Shown in pieces: positions 34,293-46,553 of a DNA stretch of 64,000 bases (positions are counted from its first letter, which is position 1; each line of letters opens with the position of its first letter). Source of the DNA: Tricholomella constricta (Eukaryota > Basidiomycota > Agaricomycetes > Agaricales > Lyophyllaceae); NCBI GenBank assembly GCA_013368375.1, contig JAACJP010000030.1, positions 310,001 through 374,000 on the forward strand, written 5' to 3'. The translations under genes and the position numbers were made by a program. Under the pieces are notes generated by a model. The model worked only from the letters and a program-made list of their open reading frames with translations, did not search any database and was not told the origin of the DNA.

Positions 34293-35024
34293 TAGAGCAC
34301 GACGCGCGAGAAGATACGAACACGTGACGTGACACACGGCTGCCATGGACCACCATCAGCCGCCGCTCTATGTATCTCGGGGTGGCGAGCACTTCTACCA
34401 TCCTCCACTCAGAGTTCTCCCTGGAGCATCGCGCCATGCTCCTCCAAGCCCGTTTCTCCCCAGCAGCCCAATGGTTTCATCTATCATTCACGCCCAATCT
34501 CTGTCGTACCAAACGACCCAACGCATCCCCCTTGGGATGGACCTCAATCCATCAACTTTCGTCCAGATCCTAGTGGCTGGTATTCTCCCGTTCTATCGCC
34601 TCCGCAAGCTGCTCCTCTGCACAATCGTTCCGCGCCTATGTCGCCGCCTGGTCTCTCACGACGTCTGCCGCCACCCCCTCCAGCACTTGACCCAGCGCCT
34701 CGCGAAACTTTCGAGCTTCATGATTTTTGGAAGGGAAGATTTGCCCCATTTCCTGGATTTAGCTCCCGCCCAGGCCTTCTTGCGGCCCGAGATTCATCTA
34801 AAATCAAGATCAGCCAGCCTGTGCAGAAAAAGGCGGTGACACCACAATTGCAACTTCTTCCTCCACGGTCGTTCATGGCCTCTCCAGAATCGCCCGAGCT
34901 TCTTTACTCCTCAAGCGATGTTTCAGATGATAACAAGGTGTGGCATACACTTTCTCTGTCCAAAAGTAACGCTCATCTCTTGCACTCAGATAAATTTCCA
35001 CCTTGACAAATATGTACGTCTCGC
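34293..35024 (+). pseudogene. Truncated copy of the helicase 5' end
   Basis: This segment is nearly identical to 37037-37766 and covers the helicase upstream sequence (CACGTGAC near 34321), the start ATG (34345), all of exon 1, intron 1, exon 2 and the first bases of intron 2. It then stops at GTCTCGCGTCC and joins reductase sequence. AAGCCCGTTT here against AAGCCCCGTTT in the intact gene is a one-base loss that breaks the frame. An insertion (ACCCAACGCATCCCCCTTGG region near 34517) is also present. Loss of everything past exon 2 plus the frameshift makes it non-functional. Confidence 0.88.
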
Positions 35025-35411
35025 GTCCCCTTCGCCGAAGTCTGCAGGAGAGTTGAACCTGTTGGCCTTCAACATCAAAATAAACTGTTCGACACGCGTC
35101 GTTACTGATCTTCCCGTGACCAGACCACGCGCAAGGGGCGAATACGCCACCACGGCCATACCAGCTTCGTCTATCGCGGCCGAGAGTCCGCTCTTCTCAA
35201 CGGAGAGCTCAAAGGGGCTGAGTTCCATCTGGGCTGCAATGATCTTGTCGCCAACGTCCTTTACGGCTTTCGCGCGCTTCAGGGTTGCAATACCGGGCAA
35301 GCCGATCCATTTGATCTGCCCAGATCTGCCCGCGCTCAATGAAGGGTCGCAGGGCGTCGAGGACGACCTCGATAGGGACGTCGGGATCGACGCGGTGCTG
35401 ATATGTCATGC
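35025..35411 (-). pseudogene. Truncated third aldo-keto reductase copy
   Basis: It matches exon 3 (3' half), intron 3 and the start of exon 4 of copy 2, with high identity including the intron. Reading QHRVDPDVPIEVVLDALRPF, then an extra CAGATCTGCC-type 10-base tandem duplication near 35322-35332 and a small loss in the LSEPS region, then SPLARGLVTGR. It ends abruptly at about 35411 on one side and at the helicase fragment (35024) on the other. It has no start, no first 170 residues and a broken frame. Confidence 0.85.
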
Positions 35412-35660
35412 TGGCAAAGTGTGTAAAATGCGTGGACGAAAGCTTCTGTTTGTGAAGTCATTACTGCAAAACCGACTAGCTATTGCTGCTAGTTAATAAT
35501 ACATGGGAAGGCCAGCCCAACGCGTATACGTCGACGTTGCACCTGGTTTAGAGTGTCATCCTTTGCTGTCGTATTGCAGCTGCAGTATACACACCAGATA
35601 CAGTAAAGAGACGAAGTAATCGCGCCCGGGGAGTCAGGTTTGAGATAGTTGGGGAGCTTT

Positions 35661-36935
35661 TTAGCCCCGGACACTGACGGTATGGTTCGACAAGGAGGAC
35701 AATGCGTAGCCGAGCACGTCACCTGAAGTGCCGTCAGGTGCCAAGACGCCTATCTCATCTGCATCCCGATAAACCATATCTATCCACTCAGCAGCACCAG
35801 AGAGATGAGCTACTTTGCAGCACGTAGCGTGTAAGGCAAGAAGCTCGGGCGCGGGGACAGGAAGATACTCTGGATCCTTAGTTGTGAATGTGACGAATTG
35901 GCGCGCGTCCCTAAGAGGAATTGGGCCGAAAAATTTGGCTTCGTAACGATCTTTCTGGGACTATAATGACACGGCACCCCAACGAGTGCATATGGCTCAG
36001 AGAATCCATAGTGATATCAAAACTCACAGTGGCTTCCAAGTAGAATTTCAGCCGATCAAACGCATCGTGCATATCGCGCTGCATGGTCATGACATTGGTC
36101 AAGGAATGAACTTTTTCCCCATTGAAGCTGCTGATGTCGTAGCGGAACCGCGAGAGGACATCTAGTATGGAGGCAGAATAGTCAAGCTGGACATGTAAGT
36201 GAGTTGCTCAGCATAATACGAAATGTCCACACCGACGCACCTTAGGGTTCTGTTCAGATTTAGGGTTCACGCCAAAGAACGAGGCCTCTGGAATGATGTG
36301 GGCACACTCTGTGTGGATTGCGAATTCCGGCGGTGGATCCTCAGGGACGGCAGAGTCGATTAAACCCGTTGCGACACATCTCCAGTTGTCTCGAATGAGA
36401 GCCTGTGGAAGGTAAGCACGAGAAACAGAGTGAGGAGTAAAGTTGCCTTGTTTACTGACGCGATCCTTGGCATCCTTGTGATTCTTGGGGGCCTCACGAA
36501 TATCGACTTTCAACTGTCTCTTCACAGCCTCGAAGGAGGGTCTTGACGGGTGCGCGCTGGAATTTGGCGTTCGACCTTTGAACTCCTTGACTAGAGAGGA
36601 AAGACGAAACATTAACCTGACATCCAGCATCCAGGAAGTGAGAATGGCAAAGAGAACTCACAAGGTAAGATGACGTAGCGTTCGAAGAATGACCCGAGAT
36701 TGACAAGGTCGCTCTCATCCTTGCATGAGAGTATGCACTTGGTGACTTCCATGCGAACGTCTTGATTGGGTGCATTGAGCAGCAAGAAACCGAAAATTCT
36801 GACACAGCGTAGTTTGCCCGCAATCGCGGTGAATTCCTTTTCATACTCGAGACAAATGAGGTAAGCCTTCACATCGCTAGCCTCATTGACTATACGTTGC
36901 GCTTGGGGATCGTCGAGGGCTGGAAGAGGAGGCAT
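35661..36935 (-). CDS. HNH-nuclease-like protein of a basidiomycete family
   Basis: Exons 36935-36662, 36590-36460, 36402-36241, 36186-36028 and 35960-35661 encode 341 aa. ATG 36935 starts MPPLPALDDPQAQRIVN; no ATG lies further up in frame. The HNH region follows exon 3: LIRDNWRCVATG, then ECAHIIPEASFF, then LTNVMTMQRDMHDAFDRLKF, with RDNWRC...H-I-P...N-x-x-x-M-x-x-D-x-H as in the fungal HNH_2 family. The C-terminus (LLALHATCCKVAHLSGAAEW) is the usual tail. These proteins are often present in many copies in Agaricomycetes; their role is not established and nuclease activity is inference. Exon phases are all consistent, so this copy seems intact. Confidence 0.82.
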
Positions 36936-37093
36936 ATGATTGACACAATGTGGGAGTTGTCTGTTGGGATTCGCGAACTCCAAACGAGAACGGCGCCATC
37001 AACATTACTGAAAAATACTTACCAGTTTTGCGGCCCTGTAGAGCACAGACGCGCGAGAAGATACGAACACGTGATGTGACACACGGCTCTGCC

Positions 37094-40000
37094 ATGGACC
37101 ACCATCAGCCGCCGCTCTATGTATCTCGGGGTGGCGAGCACTTCTATCATCCTCCACTCAGAACTCTCCCTGGAGCATCGCCCCGTGCCCCTCCAAGCCC
37201 CGTTTCTCCCCAGCAGCCAAATGGTTTCATCTATAATTCACGCCCAATCTCTGTCGTACCAAACGGCCCCTGGGATGGACCTCAATCCATCAACTTTCGT
37301 CCAGATCCTAGTGGCTGGTATTCTCCCGTTCTACCGCCTCCGCAAGCTGCTCCTCTGCACAATCGTTCCGCGCCTATGTCGCCGCCTGGTCTCTCACGAC
37401 GTCTGCCGCCACCCCCTCCAGCACCTGACCCAGCGCCTCGCGAAACTTTCGAGCTTCATGATTTTTGGAAGGGAAGATTTGCCCCATTTCCTGGATTTAG
37501 CTCCCGCCCAGGCCTTCTTGCGGCCCGAGATTCATCTAAAATCAAGATCAGCCAGCCTGTGCAGAAACAGGCGGTGACACCACAATTGCAACTTCTTCCT
37601 CCACGGTCGTTCATGGCCTCTCCAGAATCGCCCGAGCTTCTTTACTCCTCAAGCGATGTTTCAGATGATAACAAGGTGTGGGATACACTTTCTCTGTCCA
37701 AAAGTAACGCTCATCTCTTGCACTCAGATAAATTTCCACCTTGACAAATATGTACGTCTCGCGTCCATACCTTTGAAGCGTACTTTAATGCATACAATGT
37801 CACAGGCAGACGTGTTTATACCCCAGTACCTTAAAGAAATCCAAAAACAACCACATAATCTTCTTCCCCTCCCCCCTGTACCTGTATTTCCCTCCGTGCC
37901 TTATCTTCATTCATTTCTTCCTCCAAATCTTATTGAAGAATTGTGTAAACCCCGCGTTATGACCATCCTCTCCGGGCCGCCGCCCGTGGAGTGCCCGCCG
38001 CTGCAGATCGCTACTTACCATCCACATTGGCAGGCCCTCATTGCATGGGAGCTTGATCATGCCGCCCTCGAGAAAGAAAAGATCGTTCTGTGGAAACTTG
38101 GGATCAAAATTGCGATTTGGGCTGACGCCGAGTTTGTCCTTGCCGTTCCTGGCATTCGAGAGAACTATCCGCGCCTCGAGATCGGGGATCTTGTCCATTT
38201 GCGCGAAGTGTACGATAAATTAAAACGAGGGAGCGGTACGGCATTTGAAGGAAGGGTCATCGCCTTGCGGAAAAGAGACGGTCTTATACGTGCGTTACAT
38301 CTCCGTTTTCCATCAAATGGACTTACGGTTTGATTCATCCAGATCTCTATTGCCCGACCCTCAAACATCATATTCTGCACGTCTTGCCTCCCAATGTACG
38401 CTCTGCCGATGGTATATATACCCCCGAAGACGCACTACCTTTCTTGTTCAACATATCTTTCATCGCGAATGCGCGCCCTTCTTTTGTGATGGAGACCGCA
38501 GCAGCCACAATGGGACAGGCGCTTACGAGCAGAGGCGCGCCGGGTCCCCATGACCACAACCTTGCACGCCACTGGCTGTTCCCGGAACCGGAAGACTTGT
38601 GCAGTCCACTTTCGGTGTATGCTGTGGATCGCGTGTTTAGGGATGAGGATTGGGTCGACCAGGGGCTGAATCCTGAACAGAGGGTGAGCGCTGGATCTAT
38701 GACGCCTGCTCAATTCAATAAGGTTCGATGGCACAGCTGGCAGCATCTTCGATTGCGCTGCACCAGTCGCCTGTGCCATACCTTATCAGTGGTCCGCCGG
38801 GTACAGGAAAAACGAGGTCGGTGGATTGATATCTGTGATGTGTGGATGTTAGTGAAAGAGGGAACTTTCTGACTGGGTTGGTTTGATCAGGACTGTCGTG
38901 GAGACGGTGCTGCAGATCCTGCGCATCCAGCCGGAAGCGTGCATCCTCCTCTGTGCACCGTCGAACCCGGCGACGGATACCCTCGTCCTTCGTCTCCGCC
39001 CGTTTCTCCAGCCCCATCAGATGCTGCGGCTCAACGATCAGAATAGGACCTTTGCGGAGGTGCCGATAAAGATCACACAGTACTGCTGTACGTCCGATCA
39101 ACCGTCCTTGTCCCGCCATCTCTTTTCTTTTTTGAAGCCACAACTCCTAACTTGTGAACAGATGTCGAAAACGACAAGTTCGCACTCCCTCCCTGGAAAA
39201 CGCTCATGAGGTATCGGGTGATCATATGTTCCTGTTTGGATGCTGGCATATTAGTGGCGGCGCAGTGCACTAATACCGCGCTGATGCGCTTGGAGGAGCA
39301 GGTCACGCATTCATTGCATCCGCATAGGCTTCCGAAACAGCAAGTGACGCCGCATTGGACGCATCTTCTCATTGACGAAGTGAGTCTGTGCGTCGGTTTC
39401 ACGCACGCTAGCGAATACTGAGTCAAGGCGGCGTGTACCAGGCTGCACAAGGATCTGAGCCGGAGCTCCTCGTTCCGATGTCGGTGGTGTTCACGCATGT
39501 TCCGCCGGAGACACGACCGCCGCAGGGTATCGATTCATCGATGCGGACCCCAATGTTCGCGCCGCAAATCGTGCTCTGTGGAGATCCTCAGCAGCGTGGG
39601 TTTTATCTCTTTTCGCTTTCGTTCTTGTTTGAATGGCGAAGAAGGAACTGTCCTGACAATGTTATCATGATTTTTGTGCAGTCGGGCCTATCGTTACTGC
39701 AGAAAAGGCGAGGACCGGAGAGCTGGATATCTCCTTATTGGAACGCCTTTTTGAACGGCCGTTGTATGCAGATCACGCCCATGCCAGGTCGAGAAGAGAC
39801 GTGTATCGCTCGCCGGTTGAGGCGTTGAAGTTCACGCCGTTCAAGCATTTGGTCAAGGTGCGTTCAGAGGGGCGCTGTATCCGACTACGGACCTAATGCG
39901 TGATATCAAGAATTATCGCAGTCATCCGGCGATACTGATGCCACCATCGGCAATATTTTACGATGACTCGCTAGAGCCGTGTGCTGCTAACGGAAGGATA

Positions 40001-40960
40001 GCTTGGACGGGCTTAAAGAACCCGGAGCTGCCGCTTATGTTTTTCGGGCATGAGTTCCCGGAGGAATGTGTGGATGAGGTAAGGGCAATATTTGTCGCTG
40101 TTCGAAAGTTGAGCCCTGCTGCTCACTAAGCGTGTGTACAGAGAGCGACGTGGTATAACAAGGGCGAGATTGACAAGGTTGTGGAGGTGATAACGTCGTT
40201 GATGCAGGAGGCGCAGGCGTGTTCACCTCCGCTTCGGCCGGCGGATATTGGGATCATGGCACCGTGGAGAGAGCAGGTTTGGAAACTCCGTGAGCGGCTG
40301 AGGAACGAGAAGTTTAATGCGGTGGATGTAGGGACTGTTGAGGTGTGTTTGCGTTCATCTTTGCTGTCGAAGCCTGGGTTCTTCATGTGTGTTTCTGTCC
40401 CCCGCGCAGGATTATCAAGGGAGAGAAAGCAGGGTTGTTATTATCTCTTGTGTGCGTTCGAATCCGCGGTTCCTGGAAGAAGATATGACCAAGGGCCTTG
40501 GCTTGGTGTTTGAGAAGAAACGGTATGGTTCTGGCATTCGTACGTTCGGGGTAAGAGTGATGTCGATCTAATTGCCCTTTTGTGCAGGATGAACGTCGCA
40601 ATTACTCGTGCAAAAGAGCTTCTTGTCGTCATTGGGAACGGCTCTGTACTCAAGCGGGATCCCTATTGGAAAGGATTTTTGGAGTTCTCAATCCGCAATA
40701 AACTGTATGTTTCTCCGTTTGGATCTTGATTCTCATGTCTTGATCGTTCCGTAGTTATGCGGGACCTTCTTTGGAGCTGGAGATGAACGGCAACTACGTT
40801 TCACGCTTGGAGTACGTTTTCCATGGTTGCGTGTTTAAGAACGGTGCCTTATTATTTTTTCAGGTCGAACTACATCAGTATGCAGGCAGTGGAGTCGGAG
40901 GAGGATCGGGGCGTTGTGATTGCTGGGGGAATAGCGCGTGATCTGCTCTCAGAGAGCTAA
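37094..40960 (+). CDS. SDE3/MOV10-type SF1 RNA helicase
   Basis: Fifteen exons sum to 3009 bases (1002 aa): 37094-37675, 37728-37751, 37806-38289, 38343-38683, 38737-38816, 38891-39087, 39162-39379, 39442-39595, 39682-39857, 39911-40078, 40142-40342, 40410-40522, 40588-40704, 40755-40811, 40864-40960. The first 190 residues are Pro/Ser-rich. Core motifs: LISGPPGTGKTRT (I, aa about 494-505), LCAPSNPATD (Ia), LLIDEAAQG (II, DEAA near aa 640-645), VLCGDPQQLGP (III), VKNYRSHPAIL (IV), VVIISCVRSN, and MNVAITRAKELLVVIGN (VI). This is the Upf1-like SF1B set; the DEAA box and layout fit the MOV10/SDE3/Armitage branch, linked to RNA silencing and transposon control in plants, animals and Neurospora (SAD-3). 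The 24-base exon 2 encodes INFHLDKY. Confidence 0.9.
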
Positions 40961-41165
40961 GGATTTAGAGATGTCGTTGTGTTGGATCAACGTCTAAATC
41001 TCGTTTGGTTGCATGCGACTGTTTGACTCACGATTGACCCTGACTCGGAGACGCGACGCGACGTGAGCTCACGTGAGTTTTCAGACCCAGCACGTCTGGA
41101 GCCTCCTCTTCTCGTCTCATTCTCAAGTACTTGTCTCTGCCTTTGCTTGGTTTTTTTTTTCCATC

Positions 41166-44149
41166 ATGATGGCCAAGCTAAGGAGTCAGGCGCCCATTGA
41201 AATATCCTCCTCGCCTGAACCAGAATTAAACTCGAAGCACAGACGTGCTCAACGCACAAAGCCCAGTGCCAATGTCCCAGTGATTGAGCTCACTGACTCT
41301 GACAGCGACGACGGCGCGCTCTCAGCACGCGTTCTTCCAGAACTCTCCATAAATGCCATAGCAGGGCCCTCTGCTCGCTCAGTACCAACAACGCAGCTGC
41401 AGCCCAAGGTCGGGGGCGCCAGTTCAATTGAGAACATCTCTACTCCGCAACGAAACGTCAAAGCTGCCTCTAGACACGCGCCTCTGTTCTTGCCGAGTGA
41501 CGAAGAGAATACCCCGCCCCAAAAAAGCAAACGCGCCCCCAGCCCAACGCCTCTGATGGCCGTCGTAGGATCACACAGCCCAGCTCGCATCAACGTTGAT
41601 TTGGAGGTGCAGGAAAACGTCCCAGCACCTGCTGCGCGTGATAGTACACAGCCGGAGGAATTGGAACTTGAACAAGCTCCTGAACCTGACCCGCAATCCA
41701 GTGCCATGGCACGCATCCTCGAGATTATCCCCGACATCGAACCCGACTACCTTCTTGCACTGGTCGCCAAATACATGCTCGAGCACCCAGAGCAAGGACT
41801 GGATATCGTTGTCGAGACCATCTTGCATACGCTCTTCGACGATGCCAAGTACCCTAAGATCGACCGCATGGGGAAGGGGAAGCGCAAGCAGACAGACGCT
41901 GAGGCTGACGAGGCGCAAGCAACGGGAAGTCCTGCAAAGAAATCAAAGATCGACTATGCGGACAAGAATCGGCCGTTCAAGGGCGGAGTCCACTACGCCG
42001 ATCTTGCTTTGGTACATATGACTGTTTTCCTTTCGCCGGAGTGCGTGCTGAACGCGAATTCATCAGGAGCAACTTCAGACAGCATTCCCTTTTATCCCCA
42101 AAGCTTACCTTCGTGGTGTTTTTATGCGAAATGAAGGCCTATACGCACCCACGCACCTTTTTCTTCTTGAGCAGGACAAGACACATCAACGCCAACGCGA
42201 GGCCAAAGAGAAAGTGACCCTTCCTTACAACCGGCGCGTCACACCGTTCCGGCCGAAGGGCAAGGGGGTTGAAAAGGCAGACGATGAGCTTGAGGCAGAA
42301 TGCAAGTGGCTTGCAGACCATCTTACTGGCCAAGGCGACGATGGTACTGCTACCTCAATTGACGACGCAGCTAACGATGCAGACGACGAAGATTGCGTAA
42401 ATGGGATAGAATGCGGGTGTTGTTTCTCCAAGTGTCCCTTCGTAGGTGCTTTTCGAGTAATCGTCATTACAATACTGACATGCGATCTACAGGACAAGAT
42501 GGTACAGTGCCCCGAAACACATCTCTTCTGTGCACCGTGCATGACGTCCTATGCATCGACCCTGCTAGGCACACACGACCCGAACATCAAGTGCATGGAC
42601 CAGTCCGGATGCACTGTCCTCATCCCTGCGTCAGAGCTTAAGCGCTTCCTCCCGGAGAAGCTCATGGCACTGTGGGAGCGTGTGAAGCAGCGCAAGGAGG
42701 TGGAGGCGGCGGGCCTTGAGGGCCTAGAGGAGTGCCCCTTCTGTGAGTGGGGGTGTGTGATTGAAAATCCGGACGAGAAGCTGCTGAGGTGCGGGAACAT
42801 GGAGGGCTGCGGCGCTGTGAGCTGTCGTGGATGTAAGAAGCTGGTGAGTTCGCGCACTGGCAGTGCTACGTCGATACATGAGGTTCCTGATAACTTCCTG
42901 CTAGGATCACTTACCGAAGAGTTGTAAAGGTACTCGCTTGATCTACGTTCTAATCATTACCTTCGCTCACCTTTTTCTTAGAAATGGAGGAAGACAAACA
43001 CCTCGACGGGCGACATGCTGTCGAAGAAGCCATGAGTGCGTCTCACCTCTCATCGTATCATTCGATACCACTCACCCCATTCTATAGCCCAGGCCCTGAT
43101 GCGCAACTGCCCCAAATGTCAGAAGTGTAAGTCTTTAGTTCGTCCTATTTCGCTTTACCTACTGCCTTGCACTATTTTGCCAACGGCGAGGATGATGCTG
43201 ATCCTATCATCTTCAGCATTCATCAAAGAAAGCGGGGTATGCCCCTTAATTCTGGTCCCCTGGCAATTTAATGATGTCATTTCTATGCTACAGTGCAACA
43301 AGATGACATGCCCCAACTGCCAGACCCTCTCGTGCTACGTGTGTCGACAGGTTATCAAAGGTTATGATCACTTCAATCCGGTACGCCTCTCCCCCTCTCC
43401 CTCCTCGACCTGCGTCCATTTATCCTTGACTGAACTCTACAGTTGCAAGCTGGCCAGGCGGGAAGAAGCAACGACCCAAACGCTGGTAAATGTCTCCTCT
43501 GGGACTCCGTGGAGCACCGACATGTCCAAGAGGTTGTATCTTATGTTCTGCCATGTCGCATCTGTTCAGTGTTGCTTAGTACCGCCAGGTTAATGCAGCC
43601 GCCGAGCGGGCCCTCGAAGAGTACAAACGCACCAATCCCGATGTGGAAGACAAAGATATCAAAGTCGACCTCCCCGTCGCCCCTCCCGACCCGCATGCCA
43701 CACACAGGCAACAAATGCAGCGCAACGCCCAAGCTGCCCTTGATCGCGCTGTGGCGGACCACGAGCGATTACGCGCGATGGAGGAGCCACACCGTGTCCT
43801 CATGCGCGATCGCGAGGCGGACATCCGCCTTCTCAATGAGACCTCGATGCGCATGCCGCAATTGGCCTATGACTATGCAGATCGCGCGCGGGAGCTCTCT
43901 GCTGCTCTTGGGCATGACCAGGCGCGGTGGTACCAGATGCGTCTCGAGCTGCAGCAGGCGCAAGTACGGGTCGGCCAGGCGAGGGCACAGGTTGCGGCTT
44001 ATCAGGCACAGGCGGCCATTGCGCCTGCGTGGAATTACAATTTAAATGTGAATATGTATGCGAACCTGCCGCCGCCGCCGCCGCCAGTGCTTCCGCGCGT
44101 TCCTGCTGTACCAAGGAGAGCTAGGCCCCGGGCGAAGAGGAGGCGGTAA
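41166..44149 (+). CDS. RBR-type E3 ubiquitin ligase, RNF216-like
   Basis: Ten exons (41166-42011, 42067-42441, 42493-42843, 42905-42929, 42982-43035, 43088-43126, 43217-43236, 43294-43380, 43443-43532, 43589-44149) encode 815 aa. The head is disordered with an acidic SIM-like stretch (VIELTDSDSDDG). RING1 runs from ECGCCFSKCPF through CPETHLFCAPCMTSYA. The IBR holds CPFCEWGC and CRGCKK. RING2 is NCPKCQKSFIKESGCNKMTC, with the catalytic cysteine in SGCNK (Cys571, first codon of exon 8), then CYVCRQVIKGYDHF. The C-terminal 180 residues are a coiled coil ending in PPPPPP and a basic tail. The RING2/IBR text and GYDHF match RNF216/TRIAD3 rather than parkin or HHARI. RBR ligases form a thioester before moving ubiquitin to the target. 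A 20-base exon 7 is needed. No defect seen. Confidence 0.9.
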
Positions 44150-44650
44150 GAGTGCGATACTTGACTGCTTTGCTACATACATACTGTATTATACCTAGTA
44201 CTCGTACTTAATGATGCACTTCGTTTAAGCTTTGTGACATTGACCCTCTTTCAGCACTTTTTATTTTTCATGTGACACGCTGTGGCTGAGGCTGCCTGCC
44301 AAAATCTGCGTGTCAAGTCGCTTTAACGTGAGCTTCCTCTTGCTCTTCCTGGCCTCATTCAAATCGGTAAAAACTTTGTTGCAATGGGTGTGTTTTGCTT
44401 GCCTCCACTACCTGCTCAGGAACTGACGAGTTATAGGGTTTTTGCAGTGCTGCAAAAACTGGCTTCGACACCAGCTCCGAGCCATCGTCCGTTTGCGCTG
44501 CCAGCCACTGCTGCAGGATGTCCTTTGCCGTAGAAGGCGCGTGCAGGTGTAGGCTGGCATTCAATGAGGGTGGGTGTGGTGGGGAACTCTGCGGCGTCGT
44601 CGTCGTCGGCTTTGCTACTTGGGACCACCGTTCTTCTGGGCCGTAAGGCG
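44150..44650. other. Intergenic
   Basis: 500 bases after the RBR gene. A minus-strand frame (44564-44355, STAKDILQQWLAAQTDDGSE) looks mildly protein-like but has no ATG and no motif, so I leave it uncalled. The rest is featureless. Confidence 0.4.
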
Positions 44651-46211
44651 AGTTCGGAGGGTATCGTGCGATCCAGGAGGAGCTGGGGTACGAAATTCAG
44701 AGGATGGTTGGAAGTGTCGTTTTCGATGCCAGCGCCGACTTGCCATCCTCAGAGCTCTATTTCCGCGAGGTCTCGGCTTTACAGCGGCAAGGGGATTCAT
44801 CTCTGGGCTTTAATTGGGAGGCAGAGCACCACGTAAGTTGAAAGTATCTTCGAGCATGTACACACCACTCAGCTGCCTGTGAAGTCGCGCCCTCGCTATC
44901 TTCGCATCTGCCAATCGATGTCATGCCACGAACGCGAGCCCGAAGTCTATCTACACACACAGAGATGGGGCGCACTTGTTGAGCAGTACGGAGCACCTCG
45001 TACGTTCATTTCTTTTCGTCATCCGAGCGTTAACTGACCCTGCTCTCTAGATTTCAAGGCTCTGATCGCGTTGGGAAGTCGCGCTCTCGAAACCTTGCGT
45101 CCTTTCACGCCACGGACACGCCTTCATCCGAGCCCGAACTCCATCCGCACGCGCGACACGCGCGGGACCTGTGTAATGAAGATACGGCGCAGTTGCGAAG
45201 TGGTACGGAGCCCCTCATATGTGTGTTCTGTTCTTCCTCCCATGGCTCAGTTCCTCACCGACTTCTCTCGTCGTCAGCCAACTCCTTGCCAAGACGCTGT
45301 CGATATTCTCGATGCATGTGGGGTTGTCTTAGAGGTGGGGATAGTGGAAGGGTAGAAGAGCTCGTCACGAAGCCGACAACTCCACTGGGAAATGGCTCGC
45401 CGCCAGGTATGTCTTTCTGATACTTTCAGAAACTCGGGCCCTCACATTATCAATGACACCAGATGATTGCCAGACTGGAGACCCTGCCATGGTCATCGTT
45501 CGTTCGTACGATGCTCGAGGAGGACGAGCTCTTCTTCGCCGCGTTTCCACTTGCCAAGCAGGCCGCGATCGACGCATGGATCTCGCATATGCTCCATGGG
45601 CAATATGCTATGCCTGCCACGCCCCTCGTCGAGGCCTCACCTACATCATTCGCTCACGAGAGCCACCCGCCGCCGACCTCCCCAAATTGCGTCATAGAGG
45701 GTATTCCACATCACCATTCACATCCAACCGAGGCGTCGCCGCCCTTGCCTTCGGTCCGACTTGATTATGACTTCTACACCGCAGATGCTCAGCCGAACAA
45801 TCCCGGAGCTGTTGCACAGGGCCAAAGTAGCAACGCGCGTATCATCACTCGGATCACCCAGTGAGTATACTCTTCTAAACGTCAGTCTTTTCTAGTAATT
45901 GGACATTTCTGGTCCTTGTCGACCACAACAATCTAGATTCACCTTCGAGTCCGCCGCTCAAGGTAGGTACATACTGCCCTGCGTTCCTCCGCTCGCTCAC
46001 TGCCCCTTCCCCCCCCAACAGCTCCACTGCACCGTCCTCAACACCTCTAAGTGCCGCCCGGCCCGGGCTGGCGGCCAGCCCTTCTGCTACTCAGACATCT
46101 TCGTGCACTCCTTCCGGCATCCACACTAAGCCTGCCTCCACCCCTCCCCATCGCAGCACCCGCATCACGATCCCGCGATCCCGCGCTCTTCGTCGCACTT
46201 CAAAGCTGTGA
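44651..46211 (+). pseudogene. Unrecognised gene, coding-like blocks with an internal stop
   Basis: Exon-like blocks bounded by good splice signals: 44651-44832 (GYRAIQEELGYEIQRMVGSV, ending at GTAAGT), 44873-44999 (LPVKSRPRYLRICQSMSCHE), 45051-45355 (FKALIALGSRALETLRPF ... MAQFLTDFSRRQPTP ... ILDACGVVLEVG), 45391-45406 (MARRQ), 45463-45860 (MIARLETLPWSSFVRTMLEE), 45937-45962, and 46022 onward. The third block ends at TAG 45353-45355. Just past it the same frame would continue RQLHWEMARRQ into the next block, so the stop looks like damage or the boundary of two genes. The 5' start is not visible: a TAA lies just upstream of the first block. The Ser/Pro-rich 3' part ends at 46050 or 46211 depending on frame. 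I do not recognise the family. The LINE begins 50-210 bases downstream. Confidence 0.45.
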
Positions 46212-46250
46212 GTGCTCCTCTCGCCGAAGCAGGTACAAGGGAGGTGATCA

Positions 46251-46263
46251 AGATATGGTCGAC
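46251..46263 (+). repeat. Left target-site duplication of the LINE
   Basis: AGATATGGTCGAC here is matched by GATATGGTCGAC (54191-54202) directly after the poly(A) tail. The leading A is shared with the tail, so the duplication is 12 bases or a little more. Confidence 0.9.
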
Positions 46264-46553
46264 CCCTTGTACTAGGACCACCATCATCTATATGGTAGTC
46301 CGGCGTCTGGCCTCTCCGCGGCACAAGGGACTAGTACCCGTAATGGGGAAGCCAACAGACGTCTCCTGCTCTTCGCTGAGCAAGAGAAATGCAGCTCGCA
46401 GTCAGCGACGCCCCACGATGAGGAGCCACGAGTGGCACCCATCACACGCAGTCAGCGTCCCCCCACGAGCCTTCAGGCCTGGGTCTAGATATCATCCTAC
46501 CCATTATTATGTCTGAGTAGCCCTGTACTCACGCGCGCATTCACGCCGTCTAC

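Noticed and set aside
44355..44564. Minus-strand coding block after the RBR gene
   Set aside because: No ATG and no homology I can recall. Two frames look equally protein-like.
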